From Cellvibrio sp. KY-YJ-3 (lineage in GTDB: Bacteria; Pseudomonadota; Gammaproteobacteria; Pseudomonadales; Cellvibrionaceae): 64,000 nt of DNA. The notes below the pieces were generated by a model. The model saw nothing but the letters and a program-made list of their open reading frames with translations. It was not told where the DNA came from and ran no database searches. A program made the position numbers and the translations under genes. Positions 27,407 through 35,212 of this stretch are shown here, piece by piece. The stretch is from contig NZ_CP031727.1 in assembly GCF_008806955.1 (NCBI RefSeq), forward strand, positions 1,998,001-2,062,000. The letters are read 5' to 3'. How positions within the stretch are numbered: the stretch's first letter is position 1; each line of letters opens with the position of its first letter.

Positions 27407-28027
27407 ATGAATACCGCTGCGTTTGCTACCGCCTACCTTATCGACGATGACAGCATCACGCTGGAGCTGATGAGCGGCATTATTGAGCCAATTGGGGTAC
27501 AACCCCTGTGTTTTAACAGCGCCGAGGCATTTTTGCAGGCCTACAGCCCGCGCCCCTGCGAATGTGTGATTTCCGATATGCGCATGCCCGGCGTGAGCGG
27601 CCTGCAGCTACACAAAACCTTGCAAGCGCGCTACCCGGTACCACCACCGCTGATTATCGTCACCGGCTACGCCGAAGTCAGCGCCGCAGTGGAAGCGATG
27701 AAACAAGGCGCCTTCGATTTTGTCGAAAAACCCATTCAAGGCCATCAATTTCTGGAAAAACTACAAGCCGCACTCGCACTCAGCCGCGACCTGCACCAAC
27801 AGCGCCTACAACTCGCCGCCCGCGAAGCGCGCATCGCCCTTCTCACACCCAAAGAACAGGAAGTTCTGCACGAAGTTCTCGCCGGTCTATCGAGCAAAGA
27901 CATAGCCGCAAAACTCAATTTGAGTGTGCGCACGGTAGAAAACCACCGCGCGCGCATTATGGAAAAATTGCGCGTGAATTCCGCGATGGAATTGATGCGG
28001 GATTTTATTAACCTTAACCCGCGTTGA
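27407..28027 (+). CDS. FixJ-type response regulator (REC-LuxR HTH)
   Basis: 207 residues from ATG 27407, which has a perfect AAGGAGTGAC ribosome site; the longer frame from 27206 overlaps tcdA. The receiver domain has the acidic triad (LIDDD near the start, Asp57 in CVISDMRMPG) and Lys in VEKPIQGHQF. The C-terminal LuxR/FixJ HTH reads LTPKEQEVL, LSSKDIAAKLNLSVRTVENHRA. This is a two-component activator that binds DNA when phosphorylated. It is an orphan: no histidine kinase gene is adjacent. Proximity to the nap operon might hint at respiratory control, but nothing in the sequence proves it. Confidence 0.92.
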   Translation: MNTAAFATAYLIDDDSITLELMSGIIEPIGVQPLCFNSAEAFLQAYSPRPCECVISDMRMPGVSGLQLHKTLQARYPVPPPLIIVTGYAEVSAAVEAMKQGAFDFVEKPIQGHQFLEKLQAALALSRDLHQQRLQLAAREARIALLTPKEQEVLHEVLAGLSSKDIAAKLNLSVRTVENHRARIMEKLRVNSAMELMRDFINLNPR

Positions 28028-28273
28028 AATTTCAAAACAAAGAGCAAGCCATTCCCTCGCGTGTGTTAACTCCTGCCTTTGGTTTGAGTGGGAAGTGATG
28101 GATCGTGATTCAAAAAAAGTTGTAATCTGATCCTGCAAACTAAGCGCAGCCTCAAAAATATTTGATCAGCTAGGAGTAGGAATCGGCCAATAGTGGAAGT
28201 TGAGGCAACTCAAAAATCAATATGAATTGTTAATTTAGATACCAGAGGTGGTAATTTTTACCCCAGTCGGTTG

Positions 28274-28810
28274 TCATACATTTTTTCTGCTTTGGTAATA
28301 GGTATGAACGCACGAGCGCCATTCAACCAAATAAGGAATAAGTGCAGATACAGATAATTCTTTCTCTGGATTAATTGAAGCTAAAAAATTGCTAAAGACG
28401 TAAGGATACGCTGAATTTCCCAAAACTAGATCTAAAGTTTCTTTAGTTTGCTTACTGGATTTTTCATATTCAAGTGGGAATGGCCATTCTGGCTCATGCT
28501 TCCACCAATTTGCAGCTGCATTTATTAGTTCAATAATAGATGTACCTTCATTGAACTTTACTCCTAAATTTAAGACATCTATCTTTTTTATTTTTTTCAT
28601 ATCTAAAACGTCAAGAATGTAGCGTTGCATTGCACATAAGCCTGTGCCCATAAAATACTCAGCATAGTCAAGCAACCCATCAGATTCTGGGTCATATGAG
28701 TGAGATATTTTCTCCGCTATTTCTGCTAATTTTAGATCCAGTAAACCACATAACTCTTGTAGGTAGTAAAGTTCAGGATCAGCGTATTTTTCACCAACTT
28801 TAAAATACAA
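28274..28810 (-). CDS. Hypothetical protein at the edge of the accessory region
   Basis: 178 residues with a probable TTG start at 28810 (AAGGA at nine to ten bases; an in-frame TAA lies four codons upstream). It is AT-rich, soluble and mostly alpha-helical, with aromatic-rich patches (NAAANWWKHEPEWPFPLEY). No family recognised. It lies downstream of the ankyrin gene and about 240 bases from the end of the convergent response regulator gene. Size and setting are typical of gene-cassette or immunity-type proteins, but that is only a guess. Confidence 0.6.
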   Translation of the reverse strand: MYFKVGEKYADPELYYLQELCGLLDLKLAEIAEKISHSYDPESDGLLDYAEYFMGTGLCAMQRYILDVLDMKKIKKIDVLNLGVKFNEGTSIIELINAAANWWKHEPEWPFPLEYEKSSKQTKETLDLVLGNSAYPYVFSNFLASINPEKELSVSALIPYLVEWRSCVHTYYQSRKNV

Positions 28811-28923
28811 GATAATGTTCCTTTATATGGCGTTGCAACCGCTCGTTAGGAATTTTTATGTACAACATAGCATTCTGGCTCACGACTATGAGCTCTCGAG
28901 ATGCGTACTTTGCTTTACGCGCA

Positions 28924-29628
28924 TCAGTGTTGATGTTCTACATCCTCATCGATATCAGTCTCCTCACGAAACATGTTCCAAGAGTCACTATCCCCATCCT
29001 GAAACCTTGCTCCGCGCTGAGCTCCATTTGCAAGAAGCAATTCTGCACAAAGAAACTCTATGCCTGACTCAGCATAAGCCACATAATCAAGCGCAGTTCT
29101 GCCATTCAAATCGGTATGGTTAATGTTCGCTATGTAAGGTAAAGCTGCGGCGATAAACTCTGGATTTAGCTCATCGGTCGCAAAGGCAAGGATAGGCATA
29201 CCCGTGTCATCAACCATATCGATTACGCAGTCGTAACGAACCAGCAACTCCAACATTGCTGGGAAATCTTGACATGCTCTCAGCGACGCTAGTGCATACG
29301 CTGCATTTCTTCCGTGCTCGCATCGTTCATTTGGATCGCATCCTATCTCCAATAGAAACTTTGTGGCCTCCATTGCACCGCTCATTACCGAAAACCATAG
29401 CAATGTGGATTGATCAGAATTTTTAGCGTTGAGGTCAAACCCGTTAGCATGCATAAATTTAAGACATTCAATAGCATTCTCAGCCGCCGACCAATGCGCA
29501 AAGGTGTTTCCATTAACTAAAAGGTGCTTCTTGATAGTATCCTGTTGTGCTTGAAATATTTCCGAGAACGCTGCCAGATCATCACACTCAATCGCTGCCT
29601 TGGCAGCTAACTCTATTTTCTTATTCAT
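28924..29628 (-). CDS. Ankyrin-repeat protein
   Basis: 234 residues from ATG 29628 (the frame continues to 29712, but the extra residues look like intergenic sequence). At least four ankyrin-type repeats are visible: NGNTFAHWSAAENAIECLKF, QSTLLWFSVMSGAMEATKFL, GRNAAYALASLRACQDFPAM and LNGRTALDYVAYAESG. No signal peptide or membrane helix is evident, so it is probably a cytoplasmic protein-binding scaffold. It is AT-rich relative to the flanking chromosome and sits in the accessory region. Partner unknown. Confidence 0.75.
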   Translation of the reverse strand: MNKKIELAAKAAIECDDLAAFSEIFQAQQDTIKKHLLVNGNTFAHWSAAENAIECLKFMHANGFDLNAKNSDQSTLLWFSVMSGAMEATKFLLEIGCDPNERCEHGRNAAYALASLRACQDFPAMLELLVRYDCVIDMVDDTGMPILAFATDELNPEFIAAALPYIANINHTDLNGRTALDYVAYAESGIEFLCAELLLANGAQRGARFQDGDSDSWNMFREETDIDEDVEHQH

Positions 29629-29723
29629 AGCGATTAGTAGCCCTAAACCTTTTAAAATTATTATCAATAACTTGAAAACTGTCCAGCGCACGTAGTGCGC
29701 GGGTTGCACCACTTTGTAGCGCT

Positions 29724-30038
29724 TTAGAGTAGAAAGTTGATTGTCCGCTGTTCCGCATTGATATTTACAGAACCCAATTTTCTATCTATAAGATCAGATA
29801 AGTCTGTATTTGTTGCAGGACTGCCATTAATAGTGCAAGTCCAATATGAGTAATCAATTGATATAAGCTCGGAATTGCCATTACCCCATAAGCCCAATCT
29901 AGCAACTTCATCTCCATTGGTTTTATTTACATATTGGACAATCATTTTTTCGTCTTCGATACGTGTCATCATGACAGAAATAAATTCATGATCAGAGAAC
30001 TTAATGGTTTCATTCATTGGCATATCGTTGATGTTCAT
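29724..30038 (-). CDS. Small hypothetical protein encoded next to an attC-like site
   Basis: 104 residues; the ATG is preceded by AAGGA at good distance, 20 bases after the end of the attC-like site. The sequence looks like a small beta-rich domain (FISVMMTRIEDEKMIVQYVN, LISIDYSYWTCTINGSPATN). No family recognised. The gene begins exactly where the first gene of an integron cassette would begin. The adjoining downstream stretch to the ankyrin gene (29629-29723) has a GCGCAC/GTGCGC hairpin but no convincing second attC. Confidence 0.6.
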   Translation of the reverse strand: MNINDMPMNETIKFSDHEFISVMMTRIEDEKMIVQYVNKTNGDEVARLGLWGNGNSELISIDYSYWTCTINGSPATNTDLSDLIDRKLGSVNINAEQRTINFLL

Positions 30039-30057
30039 TTTTTATCCTTGATTATTC

Positions 30058-30167
30058 GCTAACGTTGCGTTCACCTGCGGATTGTAAGTGGCGCGTTGCG
30101 ATAAACTTCGCGCAGCGATATTGCAAAAGAGCCGCTTACAATTCGTCAGGTGGAATGCCTTGTTAGC
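30058..30167 (-). repeat. Integron attC-like recombination site
   Basis: A 110-base imperfect palindrome. Outer arms GCTAAC/GTTAGC (30162-30167 and 30058-30063) are followed inward by TCACCTG paired with CAGGTGGA (one extra unpaired base) and by a perfect ATTGTAAG/CTTACAAT, with an unpaired centre. On the minus strand it starts two bases after the stop codon of the 215-residue gene and ends 20 bases before the next ATG. The layout (stop codon, R box AAC, paired L region with an extrahelical base, GTT) is that of attC sites of gene cassettes. No integron integrase is in the window. Confidence 0.6.
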
Positions 30168-30168
30168 T

Positions 30169-30816
30169 CTATTTTAATTTATTTGGAAGCGATATTTTTC
30201 CTTCAATGACATAATCAGCTAGCTTTCTAAGTCGCCTATTGTGCGCAAGCAGTAGCTTGAGAGTTACTTCAGGATTTCCTGTTCTTTTTTGAAGTGATGC
30301 TAAGCTCGAAAAACCAATATTCTTTGCAATTTCATTGGACATTTCATTTATATATTTCGTTTCATTAGCGCTAAACTGAGCGAACTCCATTTGTTGCTTT
30401 TTTCTATTGTATGCAATTTCTAAGCGAGCCTTGTCAATTCTCTTGTAAGCCTCTACTGCAGCCACGCCGCAACCGATTAGAATGCCCACTGATTGCGCGA
30501 CTTTGAGAGCTACAATTGGATTCATCAGTATGTCAATCCAGCCGGGGGAGGCATATTTTATTTCAGCAATTTTGGGGCGGTCATCGGGATGAATTCTATT
30601 TTGAAAAACCGTGTATATGTTTGTATAGCTATAGCCACCTTGCCATGGATAATTTGTGAGAGAAAAATTTACTCTCTCCGCATTATTTTCATCCTCATCA
30701 AAATCTAAACAGTATATAAATGAATGTGCTTGAGAGAATGTATGAGGAAACTCGTAAAGATCTTCCAAATTCCAACGCTCGTCCATCAATGCTCTATATG
30801 TTCTCTCGGAATTCAT
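30169..30816 (-). CDS. Hypothetical membrane-associated protein, probable gene cassette
   Basis: 215 residues; ATG 30816 is preceded by GGGAG. Residues 1-85 are a soluble part containing NLEDLYEFPHTFSQAHSFIY, then EIKYASPGWIDILMNP, then one hydrophobic helix (VALKVAQSVGILIGCGVAAV) and a basic helical tail that may form a coiled coil (RIDKARLEIAYNRKKQQMEF). I do not recognise the family with certainty. The YASPG-W/F-I/L-D pattern followed by a helix is one I associate with small bacterial conflict or effector-associated proteins, from memory only. The gene ends at the attC-like site. Confidence 0.6.
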   Translation of the reverse strand: MNSERTYRALMDERWNLEDLYEFPHTFSQAHSFIYCLDFDEDENNAERVNFSLTNYPWQGGYSYTNIYTVFQNRIHPDDRPKIAEIKYASPGWIDILMNPIVALKVAQSVGILIGCGVAAVEAYKRIDKARLEIAYNRKKQQMEFAQFSANETKYINEMSNEIAKNIGFSSLASLQKRTGNPEVTLKLLLAHNRRLRKLADYVIEGKISLPNKLK

Positions 30817-31129
30817 TTTTACTCCCTAGTGGTAAGCTAACAGTTTATTAGACGGCCACAGCCGTATATCCTCCCGCCGCATATCATTTCTAATGCGAGT
30901 TTGCGGTGGCCTATAATTGCATAAACATCAAGTAGTTGAAATTGGTTTTGTGTTTTAAAAAATCGGTAATTCGGCTGGCTCTTCATATCACTGGCTATGT
31001 ATCACTTTTGTCTGGTTTTACCAAGTTGAATTAGGCAATTGTTTTTGTTTGTGTTTATTGCAGACATCAGCCAACAGATATCATTAGTCCGCTGGTGATT
31101 CAATTACACGGCATTACTGCTCTAAATAT
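30817..31129. other. Gene-free stretch with a degenerate attC-like end
   Basis: No gene over ~60 codons is convincing here. Close to the 215-residue gene, a GTTAGC end (minus strand, 30836-30841) is followed on the outer side by a branched hairpin: GGCCA/TGGCC, CCGC/GCGG and CGCAT/ATGCG between 30854 and 30911. This resembles the 3' half of an attC site that has lost its partner R box. The remaining ~215 bases are AT-rich with no recognisable signal. Confidence 0.35.
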
Positions 31130-32080
31130 TCATAGCTTACTAAGAATTAAACTAATTCTTTCCAGTAGTGCATCAAAGCTCGGTTGTTGTTGATAATAAA
31201 GCGCCGATGTTGCTTGATAACTTTCCCTGTACAAATCTCTCGTAGTTACATCAGACAAAATAAAAGCCTCATTCTCGGCAATCGGTATTTGATAATCTTT
31301 CTCGGGGAAACGGGCAAGCTTATGAGCATGATACGCATCCGTACCAATAAAAGATTTAACGCTTTCATCTTCAAGCAAACAATATAGATCGTAGTAATGC
31401 CGCATAAAGTTTTTGGGCATGCCGCCGCGCTCTTGCTGATTTCTATATTTTGTCGCTATCGTTTGTAGCTTTTCGACAAAGGTGTAACCAGGTTCGTAGC
31501 AGGGGATCGCTGTAGCCAGATTATCTATGACTGATACGTTATGCTGTTTGGCAAAATCCAGCGCCCATGAACTGATATCGATTCGCCTGTTAGGTGTTAC
31601 GGTATCAAACCCTACCTCCAATAACACACCGTCTTTAATACCGGCAGAAACTGGATTAGCACTGGAATATTTCAAGCGAATACCAGCACTTCGAAATTTT
31701 TCATCGTCAAAACTGTAATCTCTTACAACTTCATCAATGCCATTAATAACAATCTCTTGGGCAAGCTGATCATAAAAAGCCTTTCGGCTTTCACAGTGCT
31801 GATCTTTATTTTGATTTTTCCCTGTAGCTACATTGGCCCCAAGGGCTGGCTCAATGCGAATATCAATATCTTCGGAGAAGCGATGAATAATACCGAAACC
31901 TTTTGATAGGCTCGTCCCACCTTTAAGCTCAAATGAATAGCCCTGCTGGGTCAGCCCATAAAGACAATGCATAATCCAATAATCTTTTTCTACCAGATCA
32001 GGGGCAATACCTTTTTCTTCAGCAACTGTGCGAATGAGATCTTTGTAATCTTCATGGTGATGCAAATAATCAAGCGGCAT
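31130..32080 (-). CDS. AbiEii/AbiGii-type nucleotidyltransferase toxin
   Basis: 316 residues from ATG 32080, which has AAGGCGGCG upstream and overlaps the antitoxin stop by 11 bases; the longer frame is out of context. The nucleotidyltransferase core is intact: LKGGTSLSKGFGIIHRFSED with the metal-binding pair D71-x-D73 in SEDIDIRIE. This is the DUF1814/AbiEii family, toxins that in AbiE systems act as (tRNA-)nucleotidyltransferases and arrest growth, often in phage defence. It is the second gene of a two-gene operon, as in AbiE. Confidence 0.88.
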   Translation of the reverse strand: MPLDYLHHHEDYKDLIRTVAEEKGIAPDLVEKDYWIMHCLYGLTQQGYSFELKGGTSLSKGFGIIHRFSEDIDIRIEPALGANVATGKNQNKDQHCESRKAFYDQLAQEIVINGIDEVVRDYSFDDEKFRSAGIRLKYSSANPVSAGIKDGVLLEVGFDTVTPNRRIDISSWALDFAKQHNVSVIDNLATAIPCYEPGYTFVEKLQTIATKYRNQQERGGMPKNFMRHYYDLYCLLEDESVKSFIGTDAYHAHKLARFPEKDYQIPIAENEAFILSDVTTRDLYRESYQATSALYYQQQPSFDALLERISLILSKL

Positions 32081-32669
32081 GTGTCGCCGCCTTATTATCA
32101 ATTGATGCAAATAATTTTCTGGCTCGAACACCACCATAAAGTTGGGCATCTTTTTTCAAAGACGATGAGTCCATGCTGGCAGCTAGGCGACTAACACGCT
32201 CCAACACAACGTTCTGCTCCTCTGCCAATTTATTTACGTTATTCACCAAGTCGACCAATAGGAATTCTTTTGAAACTTCTTTGGGGAAGTAAGGCTTCAT
32301 CTGAAAGTTGAAGGTACGGTTACCCAGCTTGAACTTTCCATGACGCTTTCGGTTGTAGACGATTTGCTCGTTATAGAGCTGTGTTGTACCAACCCCTAAG
32401 GCGTTGTAGGTATTCGGGGAAAACAACAAGAAGTCGTCCGTTTTTAAGAAGGCTTCGACCAGCTTGTAATCCTCTGGCGCCGCCTTACCAAAAGACGTTT
32501 TCTTGGGGCAGGCATAAACACCTTGGGAAACCTTCTGTAAGGTCCCGTCCTTTACCAGCAGCTTCAAGTGGCGATCAACAGCATTACTCCACTGCGCCAG
32601 ATCACCTCTGCGGTATACCTGACCCGGCTCCAAGTGTTGCTTCAATTCATCCAATGCGGACATGTTCAT
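32070..32669 (-). CDS. AbiEi-like antitoxin (DUF6088-type)
   Basis: 199 residues from ATG 32669; ATG 32663 is equally possible and neither has a strong ribosome site. The N-terminal winged helix (VYRRGDLAQWSNAVDRHLKLL, then LVKDGTLQKVSQGVYACPKK) is the DNA-binding antitoxin domain, followed by the AbiEi C-terminal domain with NTYNALGVGTTQLYNEQIVY. Antitoxins of this class repress their own promoter and protect the cell from the AbiEii toxin without forming a stable protein complex (type IV). Overlap with the toxin gene supports coupling. Confidence 0.85.
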   Translation of the reverse strand: MNMSALDELKQHLEPGQVYRRGDLAQWSNAVDRHLKLLVKDGTLQKVSQGVYACPKKTSFGKAAPEDYKLVEAFLKTDDFLLFSPNTYNALGVGTTQLYNEQIVYNRKRHGKFKLGNRTFNFQMKPYFPKEVSKEFLLVDLVNNVNKLAEEQNVVLERVSRLAASMDSSSLKKDAQLYGGVRARKLFASIDNKAATHAA

Positions 32670-32675
32670 ACCCAA

Positions 32676-32976
32676 TATGCGACTTTTCTGTACACAAAAT
32701 ACACAATGCTGCGAAATATGCCAATATTTTTATTAAAAATTCATGCAGGCGATGCGTGCGTCATACAAACTGATGAGCTTTTTTGGGGGAGCATTCTTCA
32801 AAAGCTAACTGCCCCCCATAGCAGTGCTCCCCACCTGGGTGTTGTCCCCCTAGGGGTTTCCCCTCACAGCACCTGAGTATTTTTACTCTCACGTCTTTTT
32901 TGCCTAACCATCACACTGTGAACCACTGCTAGTCATAACAATTGGCTCACCCTTTTACTTTGGATGGTTTGAATAG
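32676..32976. other. Divergent promoter region between abiE pair and cheR operon
   Basis: About 300 bases without a gene. It must contain the promoter of the AbiE-like pair (minus strand) and of the cheR operon (plus strand). A C-rich stretch carries the 10-bp perfect palindrome CCCCTAGGGG at 32847-32856; its meaning is unknown. No clear -35/-10 pair or terminator was identified. Confidence 0.4.
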
Positions 32977-33900
32977 ATGAATTTCCACAACGACATCAGC
33001 GCCTCTGCCTTGGGTAAGATCCGCGAGTTTGTCTATCGCACGGCAGGCATTGTGATTGGCCCGGATAAAACCGCGTTGGTGACAGGTCGTTTGTGGCGTC
33101 GTTTGGCGATTTATGGGTTCACCAACTACGACGCCTACGTCAATTTTATTGCTCGCCCCGAGGGTGCGGATGAGCGCGACATCATGCTCGATTTGCTCAC
33201 CACCAATGAAACCTATTTCTTCCGCGAACCTGCGCATTTTGATTTTTTGCGCAATGAGATAATTCCCCGCCAAGGTAGCGGCACCATGCGTGTTTGGTGC
33301 GCCGCTGCCTCCACTGGCGAAGAGCCATACAGTATTGCGATGGTGCTGGCGGATTGTTGGGGCACCAGCAACTGGACTATTTTGGCTACCGATATTTCGC
33401 GCAAGGTGCTGGAACACGCGCGTCAGGGTGTGTATCGTGCCGAGCGCATCAACCATATGCCGGCAGATTATTTAAAGCGTTTTTGTCGCCGTGGCATTGG
33501 CGAATATGACGGTATGTTGGCCGTTGTTCCCTCGCTGCGCGCGCCGCTGAATTTTGAATTGCACAATTTGCTGCACCCGCGCCCCGAGCAGGAAAAGTTC
33601 GATGTGATTTTTTTGCGCAATGTGCTGATTTATTTTGATAACCCGACCAAACAACAAGTACTGAATAATGTGTTGCAAGCACTGCGCCCCGGTGGATGGT
33701 TAATTCTGGGGCACTGCGAAAGCTTGCAGGGTTTACAGGTGCCAGTGGATACACTGCGCCCCTCTATTTATCGCAAACCTATTACTGTTAATAAAAACCA
33801 CGTCGAGCGTGCGGAAACTAATTCCCAGCGCGCCGCGTTTAGCCTGCAGCGCGCAGAGCTTGCTCCGCACCGCGCTGCGTTTGGCCGCATCGCCAGCTAA
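32977..33900 (+). CDS. cheR: CheR-type protein-glutamate methyltransferase
   Basis: 307 residues. The N-terminal helical CheR domain (IREFVYRTAGIVIGPDKTAL, LLTTNETYFFREPAHF) is followed by the SAM-binding domain with RVWCAAASTGEEPYSIAMVL, ATDISRKVLEHARQGVY and FDVIFLRNVLIYFD. The C-terminus is a ~40-residue Ser/Arg/His-rich tail. CheR methylates glutamates of chemoreceptors. Here it heads an operon with a REC-EAL phosphodiesterase and a hybrid kinase, without CheA/CheW/MCP genes, so its substrate may lie within this pathway. The next gene starts 28 bases downstream. Confidence 0.93.
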   Translation: MNFHNDISASALGKIREFVYRTAGIVIGPDKTALVTGRLWRRLAIYGFTNYDAYVNFIARPEGADERDIMLDLLTTNETYFFREPAHFDFLRNEIIPRQGSGTMRVWCAAASTGEEPYSIAMVLADCWGTSNWTILATDISRKVLEHARQGVYRAERINHMPADYLKRFCRRGIGEYDGMLAVVPSLRAPLNFELHNLLHPRPEQEKFDVIFLRNVLIYFDNPTKQQVLNNVLQALRPGGWLILGHCESLQGLQVPVDTLRPSIYRKPITVNKNHVERAETNSQRAAFSLQRAELAPHRAAFGRIAS

Positions 33901-33928
33901 CTGGCGGTTTAATCACGAGAAGCCTTTT

Positions 33929-35212
33929 ATGATTTCTTTGCACTCATCCATCAACCTCAACCCGGTAGCCGATCTGCACGCAGATTTACACCAGCGTGGG
34001 GTAATGGTGGTGGACGACAGCAGCATGCACCGCTACAGCGCGCATTTGTGCTTGAGTGCGTTTGGCATTAGCCAAGTGATTGAAGCGGCGAACGGCAAGG
34101 CGGCGCTGGAACATTTAGCCAGCATCGCCCAACCGCCTGCGGTGATGATGCTGGATCTGGAAATGCCGGTCATGGATGGCATAGAAGTGCTGCAACAAAT
34201 TGCTACCTTTGCCCATAAACCGGCGGTGATTCTCGCCAGCAGTTCCGATGAAGTGCTGATTAGCGCCGTTGCCACTATGGCCGAAGCGCTGGGCATTACC
34301 CTGCTCGGTGCCTTCCGTAAACCGATTAACCCCGCCGATTTAGCCGATGCCCTGAGTAGCTACAGCGCTGCCACTGCGGCGCCCGGCACGGATACCAAAA
34401 ACGCCTTGGCGCCCGATCTGGCCCAGCTGAAACAAGCGCTGGAGCGCGCCAATATTCAAGTGTTTTACCAGCCCAAGCTGGATTTAAACACCATGCAGGT
34501 CGCCGGTGTGGAGGCGCTTGCGCGCTGGAAAAATGCCCAAGGCGATTGGATTCCACCCAGTTTGTTTATTCCGCTGGCGGAGGAGCATGGGCTGATTGGC
34601 GATTTAACCCTGTCGCTGCTAGAGCAGATACTGCAGGACATGAATAACTGGTGGGAGCACGGGCAATATATTCCGGTGGCCATTAACCTCTCGGCCAAAT
34701 CCCTCGCGGAATTCAACCTCGCCAATGAAATTATCCAGCGGGTAATTCGCCAGGGCATCCCCGCGCATTTTATTACGTTTGAAATTACCGAGAGCGCGCT
34801 GGTGGTGGATTTACCCTCCGCGCTCGCCACTATCAGCCGCTTGCGCTTGAAAGGTTTTGGTATTTCTATCGACGATTACGGCACGGGGTTTTCCTCCATG
34901 CAGCAGTTGTCACGCTTTCCTTTTTCCGAGTTAAAGATTGATCGCTCCTTTGTACACGGTGCACCCGAGCGCCAGTACCTGCGCAATATTTTGAAATCCG
35001 CTATCGATACCGGCACCCGTTTGGGGATTAAAACCGTGGCCGAAGGTGTAGAGACCGAAGCCGAGCTACACTTGCTGCAAAGCCTGGGTTGTAATCAGGC
35101 GCAAGGGTTCCTGCTGGCGCGACCATTACCCGGACGCGAGTTGCTGGGCTGGATTGAACGTGCTGCGCAAAGTCAAACACCATATGCCAAACCTCTATCG
35201 CTGGATAACTGA
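33929..35212 (+). CDS. REC-EAL cyclic-di-GMP phosphodiesterase response regulator
   Basis: 427 residues from ATG 33929 (GAGAAG upstream); the longer frame from 33809 overlaps cheR. The N-terminal receiver has phosphoacceptor Asp76 in MLDLEMPVMDG and Lys in FRKPINPADL. The EAL domain follows with all landmark motifs: EALARW (Glu195), FEITESALV, SIDDYGTGFSSM and LKIDRSFV, plus AEGVETEAEL and QGFLLARPLP, so it should be active. It would degrade cyclic di-GMP under control of a kinase, as in RocR/VieA-type proteins. The kinase gene overlaps its 3' end. Confidence 0.93.
   Translation: MISLHSSINLNPVADLHADLHQRGVMVVDDSSMHRYSAHLCLSAFGISQVIEAANGKAALEHLASIAQPPAVMMLDLEMPVMDGIEVLQQIATFAHKPAVILASSSDEVLISAVATMAEALGITLLGAFRKPINPADLADALSSYSAATAAPGTDTKNALAPDLAQLKQALERANIQVFYQPKLDLNTMQVAGVEALARWKNAQGDWIPPSLFIPLAEEHGLIGDLTLSLLEQILQDMNNWWEHGQYIPVAINLSAKSLAEFNLANEIIQRVIRQGIPAHFITFEITESALVVDLPSALATISRLRLKGFGISIDDYGTGFSSMQQLSRFPFSELKIDRSFVHGAPERQYLRNILKSAIDTGTRLGIKTVAEGVETEAELHLLQSLGCNQAQGFLLARPLPGRELLGWIERAAQSQTPYAKPLSLDN

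Noticed and set aside
28811-28860. CCTAACGAGCGGTTGCAACG (minus strand) as another attC site upstream of the 178-residue gene
   Set aside because: It resembles the first half of an attC site, but there is no matching L and R box before the next gene begins about 20 bases on, and no matching arm is found on the other side.
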